A model generated the notes under the pieces. The model was not told where the DNA came from. It saw only the letters and a list, made by a program, of their open reading frames with translations, and did not search any database. A program made the translations under genes and the position numbers. Below are positions 35,302-43,110 of a DNA stretch of 64,000 nt, piece by piece. Numbering within the stretch: the first letter of the stretch is position 1; each line of letters starts with the position of its first letter. Origin of the DNA: Rubripirellula lacrimiformis (GTDB lineage: Bacteria > Planctomycetota > Planctomycetia > Pirellulales > Pirellulaceae); the NCBI RefSeq assembly GCF_007741535.1, contig NZ_CP036525.1:6944001-7008000 (forward strand). The letters run 5' to 3'.

Positions 35302-35769
35302 TCACTTGCTGACGACGGTGCAAGTCGACGTGGCGGTGGCGACTCGCTTCCCACGCAGGGTGGTGATTTCGCAGTCGACGAAACCGATTCGCAAACCACG
35401 CTCGACGACCCGAGCTTTCGCGATGATCATTCCGTCGCGGACGGGACGAATGAAATTGACTTTCATTTCAATCGTCGAAAAGTCTTGGTCGTCCATCAGA
35501 GTCCGACCAAACGCAATCCCCATCGCCGCATCGGCAAGCGCCGCAATCAGGCCGCCATGGACGCGTTGCATCGGGTTGTGATGATGGTGCGTGCATTTGA
35601 TTTGCACGCGGGCAACGCCCACATCGTCACCATCATCGTTCGGCAAAACATCGAAGCCGACCAAACGAGAGATCGGTGCATCGTCGAATCGATCAGGTTT
35701 TCCAGACACCCACACCTCGCTTAGGACTGAGCGGAAAATAGGTGTCCGCCCACTTTGGGGGCGAAGCAC
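35302..35769 (-). CDS. PaaI-type hotdog-fold thioesterase
   Basis: A 155-residue protein with the PaaI/4HBT hotdog fold: MQRVHGGLIAALADAAMGIAF near 68-88 carries the HGG turn and the central helix, and FSTIEMKVNFIRPVRDGMIIAKARVVERG forms the core strands. Such enzymes hydrolyse acyl-CoA thioesters, often of aromatic or medium-chain acids. The only ATG is at 35769; the first about 20 residues are poorly conserved in style, so an internal GTG (for example before SGKPDRF) is possible. Its stop abuts, without a gap, the stop of the convergent NtrC-type gene. Confidence 0.85.
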   Translation of the reverse strand: MLRPQSGRTPIFRSVLSEVWVSGKPDRFDDAPISRLVGFDVLPNDDGDDVGVARVQIKCTHHHHNPMQRVHGGLIAALADAAMGIAFGRTLMDDQDFSTIEMKVNFIRPVRDGMIIAKARVVERGLRIGFVDCEITTLRGKRVATATSTCTVVSK

Positions 35770-35786
35770 CCGAAGGGCCGGTTCCC

Positions 35787-35813
35787 AGCAAAAGGGGTCG
35801 GAAACTTTTTGCT
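35787..35813. repeat. Small stem-loop (AGCAAAA / TTTTGCT)
   Basis: AGCAAAA at 35787-35793 pairs with TTTTGCT at 35807-35813 around a loop containing GGGGTCGGAAAC. It sits in the 105-nt gap between the ends of the hotdog thioesterase start region and the BBP7 gene stop. The element looks like a dispersed palindromic repeat or a weak terminator for the minus-strand BBP7 gene. Confidence 0.45.
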
Positions 35814-35874
35814 CGCACGATCATGACAGACTTCGAACTTGACATCCTATCCAGCTGATCGGACAACCGATCGC

Positions 35875-37620
35875 CTAGTAAACGTACTGTAGCCCGAAGT
35901 GAATCCCTTGCACGTAGAACGTGTCATACCGCAGTGCCGGTGATGGCGTCTGGGATCCCACCAGTGGCGAGGACAAGTTCGATGCCAGGTTCGGATCGAT
36001 GGCGCCCGAGACTTGCAAAGCATCGGTCATCGCGATGATGTGATAGCCAAGCGTCACGTCAAAGTGAGGGAATCGGTGCCAGCCTAGCGACATGTCCAAT
36101 TCCGGTACCCAGCCGAACGCGTGATCGGTCGTCGTACCGCTGTTGGTACTCCGCACCAACAATCCCTCGGGTTCGACGAAGACATCTGATCCGTTTTCGC
36201 GGCGTGTCGAACCGCTTCGTTTGGCCGTTCGTCGCAGCGATCCAAAGCCGACCTTCGCCAACCCTTGGAACGACCAGCAACCTTCACGGTAGCGAGTCGA
36301 CAGCCCCAATTGGCCACCGTTGAAATCATTGATCGCATCGATGGAATCAGCGACTGAAATCACCGACCCGGCTGGCCCAAAGGTACCGTCCAGCGACAGC
36401 GATTCGCTGGACACGTTTAGGTTTTCGTCCAATCGCATGTATTGATAACCGTACAGCAAGTCGACGGTTCCGCCGTACTGGCCGAACAAGAATTGACGAA
36501 CCGAGATGTCACCACCGAACACGTTGCTGCTGCCGCGAGCGTGAATCGATCCAGAAGCTGCACCTGGAAACGCGGCGACAATCGTAGCCTGTTCCGCTGG
36601 CGTCACATCGGTCGCAAAGAACGGACGTGTCAGCACGGCATGGCGGTTTTGGTCGCTGCCAAAGCTGAACGATTCTTCGGCAACTGCCCAACCGCGGAAA
36701 ACCAAACTGCGGCACTGCGAACTGTCTAACCATGTTCCCAGTGTCAGACGCAAACCAAACGATGCATCTTTGTATTCCGTGGTCCCACCCGCCAAGACGC
36801 TCGTGCCGGCTTGATTCAACTGGCCCGCCGTGACTGGATCCGTGCTTGGCCCCGTGGTCACCAATGGAGGAAGCCGATCGCCATTCCGGAACATCAACAT
36901 CAGGTCGATGCCGCCGAACCATTGATCGCGGGAAAAACAGATCGATCCGTTCGAAATGCCACGCCCGCATCCACAGCCGCTGTCGCATCCCATCGAATCG
37001 CAACCGCCCATGCCACAGCCGACCGATTCACATCCGCAGCCAACATCGAAGCTGCCACAATGATCACAGCCACCGCCATGCATTCCGCCGCCGAACTCCA
37101 TCTCTTGGCCATAGGACTGGTCATAGATCACGGTGGGTTCTTCGAAGACCCTTGGTTGGTTGATCGCTTGGTGCGATTCGATGATGCGAGTTCCCGGCTG
37201 GGTCAAGATGACCTCGTTGTGGCCAACCGGCTGAAGCTCGCCCTGCCAAGATTCCGAATCCCGTGGATCAACATTTTGCCGATCACGGGGAACCGACGAA
37301 TCCGATCGGGACGCGGTTCGAGATTGCGAACTGGACGCCTGACTTCGCGTGGCCCCTAGCGGTTCGACCTCGACCGATTCCAACTGGGACGCATCGATTT
37401 GCGGCGATTGATAGACGTCGCGATCAGGTCGCTTGGTTCGCACCTGAGCCGAAGCTGGCAGTGCGGTCGTCAACAACACAGCCGCAACGACGCCACCGAT
37501 CGTCAACGGCCGCAGCCATTGAACAGGACGGGAAACACGTTGCAACAGTAATGAAGCACTGGTCGACTCTTGCACCGTGGCAATATTCAGACAGGTGCTT
37601 GCGGATTTCGACGGATCCAT
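35875..37620 (-). CDS. BBP7-family outer-membrane beta-barrel protein
   Basis: The 581-residue product has an N-terminal hydrophobic export segment (about 38-58, ending ALPASAQ). A low-complexity linker follows, then a cysteine cluster with nine Cys between 185 and 218 (GCDHCG, GCGCES, GCDSGCGCG). After it comes the BBP7 domain: DQWFGGIDLMLMFRNGDRLPPL near 232, then amphipathic strands such as FGLRLTLGTWLD, GGTVDLLYGYQYMRL, GLSTRYREGCWSFQGLAKVGFG and LSLGWHRFPHFDVTLGYHII, ending in an aromatic residue (LQYVY) as outer-membrane barrels do. BBP7 proteins are a planctomycete-specific family of probable outer-membrane proteins; their cargo is unknown. It is probably transcribed alone. Confidence 0.88.
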   Translation of the reverse strand: MDPSKSASTCLNIATVQESTSASLLLQRVSRPVQWLRPLTIGGVVAAVLLTTALPASAQVRTKRPDRDVYQSPQIDASQLESVEVEPLGATRSQASSSQSRTASRSDSSVPRDRQNVDPRDSESWQGELQPVGHNEVILTQPGTRIIESHQAINQPRVFEEPTVIYDQSYGQEMEFGGGMHGGGCDHCGSFDVGCGCESVGCGMGGCDSMGCDSGCGCGRGISNGSICFSRDQWFGGIDLMLMFRNGDRLPPLVTTGPSTDPVTAGQLNQAGTSVLAGGTTEYKDASFGLRLTLGTWLDSSQCRSLVFRGWAVAEESFSFGSDQNRHAVLTRPFFATDVTPAEQATIVAAFPGAASGSIHARGSSNVFGGDISVRQFLFGQYGGTVDLLYGYQYMRLDENLNVSSESLSLDGTFGPAGSVISVADSIDAINDFNGGQLGLSTRYREGCWSFQGLAKVGFGSLRRTAKRSGSTRRENGSDVFVEPEGLLVRSTNSGTTTDHAFGWVPELDMSLGWHRFPHFDVTLGYHIIAMTDALQVSGAIDPNLASNLSSPLVGSQTPSPALRYDTFYVQGIHFGLQYVY

Positions 37621-37786
37621 CGGTGATTCTTCCCGGCAGTCAAATGATCAACTCAAACCGGGGCGAGCGCACCACCGGCGTAACCATCCCATCGACTTTA
37701 ACGGCAGTGCCGGTTGAATAAATCTGGCAAGCTTTGACGGTTAAGTCGCCTTCTCTGCCCAATCTGTCCTCGGATCGAGCGTCGGT

Positions 37787-38476
37787 CTAGCGCAGAACCC
37801 CAGCCTCGGAAACCTGCCAATACTGACGGTTTCCCAGATCGACAGCGGTCAGCCAGCCGCCGCCGTAGCAATAGGTATCGATGCACAGCAGGTGACCAAT
37901 ATCCAGGACCTCGCCGTCGCGGTTCGCCGTGTGCCCGACGACGGCTGTCTTGCCGCTTCGGTGGCGTGCGGGCAACCCTTCGGTCAACGAATACCAACGC
38001 AGCAAATCCGCCGGTTGCTGTTCCAGGGGCGTGTCCGGATCGTAGGCCGCGTGGGTAAAGAAATAGTCCCCATGCTCGAAATAGTCGCCCAGGGAATCAA
38101 AGAAAGCCTCGTGTTCAGCCGGCAGGAAATCCAGATCGCCGTCAAAACCATAGCTATCCAGGGTTTCGACGCCGCCATGGCGAAGCCAACTGTGGTGGGA
38201 TTCCCCCTCGCGGACCACCGAAAGCATCATTTCCTCGTGATTTCCTAACAAACCGACCAACCGGGTTCGCCGCCCCAGGTCGATCAGGGTGTCGATCACG
38301 CCTCGTGAATCGGGGCCACGGTCCACGTAATCCCCCAGCGTCACCACAATATCGTCCGGCGTTGGGGCGATCGCCTCCAACAGTTTCTCTAGCGCCGTTC
38401 GGCAGCCATGAATATCGCCAATTGCAAGCAGTCGCCCGGACAAATTGATATCTCCGCCAAATAGAGCCAAAAACAT
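37787..38476 (-). CDS. PPP-family serine/threonine metallophosphatase
   Basis: A 229-residue protein with all three PPP metal motifs near the N-terminus: GDIHG at 20-24, GDYVDRGPDS at 48-57 and GNHEE at 78-82, with further histidines at HGG (about 104) and FFTHA. These coordinate the two catalytic metals. The small size and lack of a regulatory tail resemble PrpA/PrpE or diadenosine tetraphosphatase-like bacterial phosphatases; protein phosphatase or nucleotide hydrolase cannot be distinguished. The ATG at 38476 leaves 19 residues before GDIHG; an internal TTG just before SGRLLAIG is an alternative. Confidence 0.9.
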   Translation of the reverse strand: MFLALFGGDINLSGRLLAIGDIHGCRTALEKLLEAIAPTPDDIVVTLGDYVDRGPDSRGVIDTLIDLGRRTRLVGLLGNHEEMMLSVVREGESHHSWLRHGGVETLDSYGFDGDLDFLPAEHEAFFDSLGDYFEHGDYFFTHAAYDPDTPLEQQPADLLRWYSLTEGLPARHRSGKTAVVGHTANRDGEVLDIGHLLCIDTYCYGGGWLTAVDLGNRQYWQVSEAGVLR

Positions 38477-38780
38477 GCGGCAACAGGACCATCAGGGTCG
38501 CCGCTACGGCCAAGACCGCCGCTGGCGGAAACAACCGTTTGAACCGACTCTGCACCCCGACAGCAGCGGTTGGAATGCCCGCAGATGCCCATCGGGCCAG
38601 TTTCGGACCGTCCCTGCTGCCAACGCTACCGATACGCAATCGAGTACATCGTGCCATTCTCTGCGTTCAAAGGATGCCAGCACAACGTCACGAGGTCGGA
38701 TAAGAAGGGTCACCGACACCCAAACTCCGCCCAGGCGGGGTGAAAGCCAGACCTTCTCGTTGAAAGTTTGTGCGGCTTGA
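38477..38780. promoter_or_regulatory. Divergent gap between phosphatase and VWA genes
   Basis: This 304-nt stretch separates two divergent genes and must hold both promoters. I see no clear sigma-70 or sigma-54 pair and no hairpin. Several short frames cross it, but none has domain-like content. Confidence 0.3.
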
Positions 38781-41027
38781 GTGAAACTGTCTATACCAGC
38801 TGCATCAATCTCGGCCTCATCACGCCCCACCATTTGGGTGGAACCCAGGAGCGCCTCCTTGTCGACCATTCCCCCTCTGTCTGCAGACTCTAACCTTCCC
38901 ATCGGCGCCAATGCGGCGACGCCGGTCGGGTCATCGTTGGATTCCAGCTCAGAAGCGGATCCCGTTTCAGGCCTGGACCGTTCGGCGTCAGCGACCGGCG
39001 GTCCCCGCGACGATGTCCCAGCCGACGACGACTTGGAGGCCTGGCCAGAAGACGAGTTGGACGATGAATCGATTCTAGAGAGCAGCGAAACAGTCGCGAT
39101 GATCGGCAGCCTGCTGGTCCACCTGATCATCATCCTGTCGCTGGCCCTGGTCCCGCTGCAACTGATCGAAGACGAAGAAGCGGTTGTGATCGTGTCGAAG
39201 CCGCCGGCCGAGACCATCGAAAAAGTCGAAATGATCGACGAGGTCACCTACAGCGATGTGCCCCAACTTCGCGTCGGTGCTAACAGTTTGGCCGAGACCG
39301 AGATGGCCGAAGCATCCGCCGAAATCTTCGCCGAGATCTCGGAGATCCCCAGCCCCGTCGAACTGGAACAATCCGATCGTGGCGACTTCCTGCTGAACGA
39401 GTTCTTTGACCAAGCGGTCGCACCGCTGGACAAGTTAGAGAATCAAAAAGGGAAAGTCGGCCAGGGGGCCGAAGGAGCCGTGGGGGCAGTCGACCGAATC
39501 ACTTTCGAACTCCTGAAATCGATGGAGGAACGTCCCACCACGATCGTGTGGTTGTTTGACGAAAGCGGTTCGCTGCATCGCCAACGCCGCGAAATCCGTG
39601 ACCGATTCGATCGCATCTACACCGAACTGGGGATCGCTCAGAGCAACCAAGCGGCCGCCTTTCGCCGCAACGATGATGATTACCCTTTGCTGACCTCGGT
39701 GATCGGATTCGGCAGCCAAGTCAAACTTTACACCGAAGATCCCACCGATGACTTGGACGAGATCAAGGACATCATCGACAACATCCCGGTCGATTCCAGC
39801 GGCGAGGAAAAGGTCTTCTCGGCCATCTCGTCCGCGGTGAACGAGTTTCGATCGCTGCGCCGAAGTCGTGGAAGCCACGGGCCACAGCGCAATGTGTTGT
39901 TCATCGTCGTAACGGACGAAAAAGGGGACGACGACAATCTGTTGGAACCGTCGATCGATTCCTGCCGCAAATGGGGAATCCCGGTGTACGTGATCGGCGT
40001 GCCAGCCCCGTTCGGACGTCAGCATACGTTGGTCAAATACGTTGACCCCGATCCCAAATTTGACCAAACGCCACAGTGGGCCCAAGTCGACCAAGGCCCG
40101 GAAACCTATTTGCCCGAACGCGTCCAAGTTGGATTCACCGGCAACTTTGAACAAGAACCTGTCATCGACAGCGGCTTTGGTCCCTATGCGTTGACGCGGT
40201 TGTGTTACGAAACAGGCGGCATCTATTTCACCGTGCACCCCAATCGCAATGTCAACCGCCAAGTGCGTCGCGGTGAACTGGACGCGTTCGCATCGGATCT
40301 GAAGTACTTCTTTGACCCGATTGCGATGTCCCGCTATCGCCCCGATTACCTTTCGCAGTCGGATTACATTGCGAAGGTCAAAGCCAGCCCACTGCGTCAA
40401 TCGTTGGTCATGGCCGCGCAATTGAAACCGACCACCGGCCTCAGCCGACCACAAACACGTTTCGTCCGTCGTGGCGAAGCGCAACTTTCGGGCGACTTGA
40501 CGCGTGCCCAACAAACCGCTGCGGTCCTAGAGACGCCGCTGCTGCGAATGGCTCAGACGCTGGAACCGGGCATGAAGGCTCGTGATCAAGAAGAAAGCCC
40601 TCGTTGGCGTGCTGGATTCGACTTGGCGATGGGCCGTGTCCTGGCGCAAAAGGTACGTACCGAAACGTACAACGCGATGCTGGCACGTGGAAAACTAGGC
40701 ATGTCATTTCAAGATGCCAAGAACAACACGTGGGTGCTGAACCCCAGCGACGATATCTCCGTCGGCAGCAAATGGAAAAGCGAAGCCGAATTGGCCAAAG
40801 AACTTCTGACCACCGTCGTCAATGACCACCAAGGAACCCCTTGGGCGTTGCTGGCCAAAGAGGAACTGGAAGTGCCGATCGGATGGACATGGGAAGAGGA
40901 GTTCACCGACCTGACTCCGCCGGCCCAGCGGGGTGGTGGGAACAACAACAATAACCCGGCACCGCCCAAAGACGATCAAGCCCGGATGCTGAAGAAAGCT
41001 CCCAAACGACCGCTCCCCAAACTCTAA
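38781..41027 (+). CDS. Membrane-anchored VWA-domain protein with TonB-like N-terminal architecture
   Basis: This 748-residue protein has an acidic, low-complexity cytoplasmic N-terminus, one transmembrane helix at about 106-128 (MIGSLLVHLIIILSLALVPL), a Pro/Glu-rich linker, and a VWA-like domain at about 250-440. The MIDAS motif is DESGS at 260-264. The C-terminus carries a GGGNNNNNP linker and a basic tail. One helix followed by an extended linker resembles TonB/TolA-type anchoring, and VWA domains bind partners through a metal ion. The GTG at 38781 is the longest sensible start. A TTG at 38859, preceded by AGGAG at 38847-38851, would give 722 residues and may be the real start. No partner (MoxR-like ATPase) is adjacent. 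Confidence 0.8.
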   Translation: MKLSIPAASISASSRPTIWVEPRSASLSTIPPLSADSNLPIGANAATPVGSSLDSSSEADPVSGLDRSASATGGPRDDVPADDDLEAWPEDELDDESILESSETVAMIGSLLVHLIIILSLALVPLQLIEDEEAVVIVSKPPAETIEKVEMIDEVTYSDVPQLRVGANSLAETEMAEASAEIFAEISEIPSPVELEQSDRGDFLLNEFFDQAVAPLDKLENQKGKVGQGAEGAVGAVDRITFELLKSMEERPTTIVWLFDESGSLHRQRREIRDRFDRIYTELGIAQSNQAAAFRRNDDDYPLLTSVIGFGSQVKLYTEDPTDDLDEIKDIIDNIPVDSSGEEKVFSAISSAVNEFRSLRRSRGSHGPQRNVLFIVVTDEKGDDDNLLEPSIDSCRKWGIPVYVIGVPAPFGRQHTLVKYVDPDPKFDQTPQWAQVDQGPETYLPERVQVGFTGNFEQEPVIDSGFGPYALTRLCYETGGIYFTVHPNRNVNRQVRRGELDAFASDLKYFFDPIAMSRYRPDYLSQSDYIAKVKASPLRQSLVMAAQLKPTTGLSRPQTRFVRRGEAQLSGDLTRAQQTAAVLETPLLRMAQTLEPGMKARDQEESPRWRAGFDLAMGRVLAQKVRTETYNAMLARGKLGMSFQDAKNNTWVLNPSDDISVGSKWKSEAELAKELLTTVVNDHQGTPWALLAKEELEVPIGWTWEEEFTDLTPPAQRGGGNNNNNPAPPKDDQARMLKKAPKRPLPKL
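38847..38861 (+). promoter_or_regulatory. Shine-Dalgarno-like AGGAG before an alternative TTG start
   Basis: AGGAG stands seven nucleotides before an in-frame TTG in the VWA gene. The upstream GTG start has no such sequence. If used, the first 26 residues of the longer form are not translated. Confidence 0.4.
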
Positions 41028-41109
41028 CGCGGCATCCCGATCGCGATGCAAGGCCCGCAGCAGTGGATCTCGCCAGCAGCGTGGTGGTGGATTTGATTGT
41101 TGAATCTTT

Positions 41110-41167
41110 CGTAGTGGGATTCGCCAGGATTCCCTGTTCAAAAAGAGTGCTGGGGAAGGCCACTACG
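41110..41167. repeat. Inverted repeat CGTAGTGG...CCACTACG
   Basis: CGTAGTGG at 41110-41117 and CCACTACG at 41160-41167 bracket 42 nt upstream of the sulfatase gene. The same octamer occurs four times in the duplicated block at 46.5-47.1 kb (46541, 46658, 47008, 47125), again beside GGATTC/AATCC-like sequence. This suggests a second family of short dispersed palindromic elements. Confidence 0.5.
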
Positions 41168-41287
41168 CCACTCGTTCAATGGACGTCCGGAGCGTCGGCA
41201 AAATGCTGGTCGCCCCAGAACAACGGGGCCGAATCAACGGCTATCATGGTTGCTTTCCATCCCCCGTTGTTCGAATGCGAGTCTGTC

Positions 41288-42715
41288 ATGCTGCGCTCCC
41301 TTGCCCTGTCCGTCTGGCTGATCGGCTGCGTTGTCACCGGTGCCAGCGCGGCCGACGATCGCCCGAACATTGTGGTCCTCCTTTGTGACGACCTCGGGTA
41401 TGGCGACCTAGAATGTTATGGGCACCCTCACATTCAAACGCCCCATCTGAATCGACTCGCCCAGGGTGGCATTCGATTCACCGACTGTTATTCCGCAGCC
41501 CCCGTGTGTTCGCCGTCTCGGGTCGGACTGTTGACCGGGCGAAGTCCCAATCGCGCGGGCGTCTATGACTGGATCCCACCAGCGAAAAATCAAACGGCCG
41601 ATCGCCGGAACCTCGTGCACATGCGGGCTGGCGAAGTCACGATCCCTGCCCTCTTGCGGAAGGCGGGCTATCAAACGGCCATGGCTGGCAAATGGCACTG
41701 CAACAGTGCGTTCAATGATGACCGGCAACCGCAACCGGGTGACTTTGGTTTCGACCACTGGTTGGCGACTCAGAACAACGCGTTGCCATCGCATAAGCAT
41801 CCCAAGAACTTTGTCCGTAATGGAAACCCCGTCGGTGCAACTGACGACTTCAGTTGCCAAGTGGTCGCCAGCGAAGCGATCGATTGGCTGGCGAAGACCG
41901 ATGATGACAAGCCATTCTTTCTGTATGTTCCCTTTCACGAGCCGCACGAACCGGTCGCGTCACCAGAGGCAATCGTGGCCAAGTATCGCGATGTCGCCAA
42001 TAGCGAAGACCAAGCACAGTACTTTGCAAACGTGCATAACGTCGACTTGGCAGTCGGGCGGATCATCGATGCGTTGGACCAATCCGGACGCCGGGACAAC
42101 ACATTGGTCATCTTCACTTCGGACAACGGTCCCGAAACGTTGAACCGTTATGCCTCGGCGAATCGATCCTATGGCACGCCCGGCCATCTTCGCGGGATGA
42201 AACTTCACACGACCGAAGCAGGCTTCCGAGTGGTCGGGATCATGAACTGGCCCGCGGCCATCCAGGCTGGTCAAACCGTGTCTGTGCCTGTTTCGTCACT
42301 GGATTTCCTGCCGACGTTTTGTCGTTTGGGGCACGCCGAAACGCCGGCGGCAGCAACTCTAGACGGCACCGACTTTGGGCCGGCGCTGACGGGTCACCCC
42401 ATCGACCGCAGCAAGCCGTTGGTGTGGGTCTACTTCAACGCGATCAACGAACACCGCGTCGCCATGCGTGATGGCAAGTGGAAAGTGATCGCAAAGCTGG
42501 ACGGCGGCAGCTTCCCCAAGATGCAGAATGTGACACGCAGCGACTTGGACAGAATCCGAAGTGCTAAGTTGACGGACATCGAGGTCTACGATCTGGAAAT
42601 GGATACCTCCGAGCAGACCGACCTGGCACAGTCCGATCCAGCGATGGCTGCCGAATGGGCAGCCAAACTGACGACTGCTTACCAAGAACTAGTCAACCAT
42701 TCACACGTCTGGTAA
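41288..42715 (+). CDS. Exported formylglycine-dependent sulfatase (arylsulfatase A-like)
   Basis: This 475-residue protein has a signal peptide (LRSLALSVWLIGCVVTGASA). The S1 sulfatase fold follows: PNIVVLLCDDLGYGDLECYGH with the calcium-binding DD pair, then the FGly signature CSPSRVGLLTGR at about 76-87, where Cys76 would be converted to formylglycine. GKWHC and FTSDNGPE carry further catalytic and metal ligands. The substrate is probably a sulfated polysaccharide or sugar but cannot be fixed. I chose the ATG at 41288 because it starts the signal peptide; an ATG 42 nt upstream gives an unlikely extension. The maturation enzyme (FGE or anSME) is not in the window. Confidence 0.93.
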   Translation: MLRSLALSVWLIGCVVTGASAADDRPNIVVLLCDDLGYGDLECYGHPHIQTPHLNRLAQGGIRFTDCYSAAPVCSPSRVGLLTGRSPNRAGVYDWIPPAKNQTADRRNLVHMRAGEVTIPALLRKAGYQTAMAGKWHCNSAFNDDRQPQPGDFGFDHWLATQNNALPSHKHPKNFVRNGNPVGATDDFSCQVVASEAIDWLAKTDDDKPFFLYVPFHEPHEPVASPEAIVAKYRDVANSEDQAQYFANVHNVDLAVGRIIDALDQSGRRDNTLVIFTSDNGPETLNRYASANRSYGTPGHLRGMKLHTTEAGFRVVGIMNWPAAIQAGQTVSVPVSSLDFLPTFCRLGHAETPAAATLDGTDFGPALTGHPIDRSKPLVWVYFNAINEHRVAMRDGKWKVIAKLDGGSFPKMQNVTRSDLDRIRSAKLTDIEVYDLEMDTSEQTDLAQSDPAMAAEWAAKLTTAYQELVNHSHVW

Positions 42716-42840
42716 TCCACGTTAGGTACCACCGGCGGGACTGCCGATCAACTGGTATAACGTGTCGCTGTCCTTCCCGTCGTCGACCAATTGTTCGCCG
42801 AATTTTCGCGATCGATTTTGCGTCACCGACTTCTCTTGAT

Positions 42841-43110
42841 ATGAACCGCTTTTGCATGAATGATTCAAATGCCACGTCGATGGAAATCCGTCGCCACAAC
42901 ACACGCCTCGGGTTGTGGCTATTCCTGATCTACCTAGCGTTGTACCTAGGCTTTGTGTTGATCAACGCCTTTGCCGCCAACGTGATGGAAACCATCGTGA
43001 TTGCGGGTCTGAACTTGGCAATTGTCTACGGATTTGGACTGATCGTCGCCGCCTTGGTGATGGCTTTGATTTATGGCGTGATGTGCCGTAGCGAAGGAGA
43101 AGCCAAGTGA
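42841..43110 (+). CDS. DUF485 inner-membrane protein (YjcH-like)
   Basis: An 89-residue protein with two transmembrane helices (LGLWLFLIYLALYLGFVLINAF and IVIAGLNLAIVYGFGLIVAALVMALIYGVM). This is the DUF485 pattern, and DUF485 genes are almost always directly upstream of ActP-type sodium:solute symporters, as in Escherichia coli yjcH-actP. The stop TGA overlaps the GTG start of the symporter by 4 nt (GTGA), so the two are translationally coupled. Starts at 42856 or 42880 are possible too. Confidence 0.9.
   Translation: MNRFCMNDSNATSMEIRRHNTRLGLWLFLIYLALYLGFVLINAFAANVMETIVIAGLNLAIVYGFGLIVAALVMALIYGVMCRSEGEAK

Noticed and set aside
38477-38657. Minus-strand frame with a hydrophobic stretch upstream of the phosphatase gene
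   Set aside because: The frame runs into the phosphatase in another register and has only one hydrophobic run; a real small protein cannot be supported.
39435-40514. Minus-strand frame of 359 codons antisense to the VWA gene
   Set aside because: It is a shadow of the VWA coding frame with no supporting motif.
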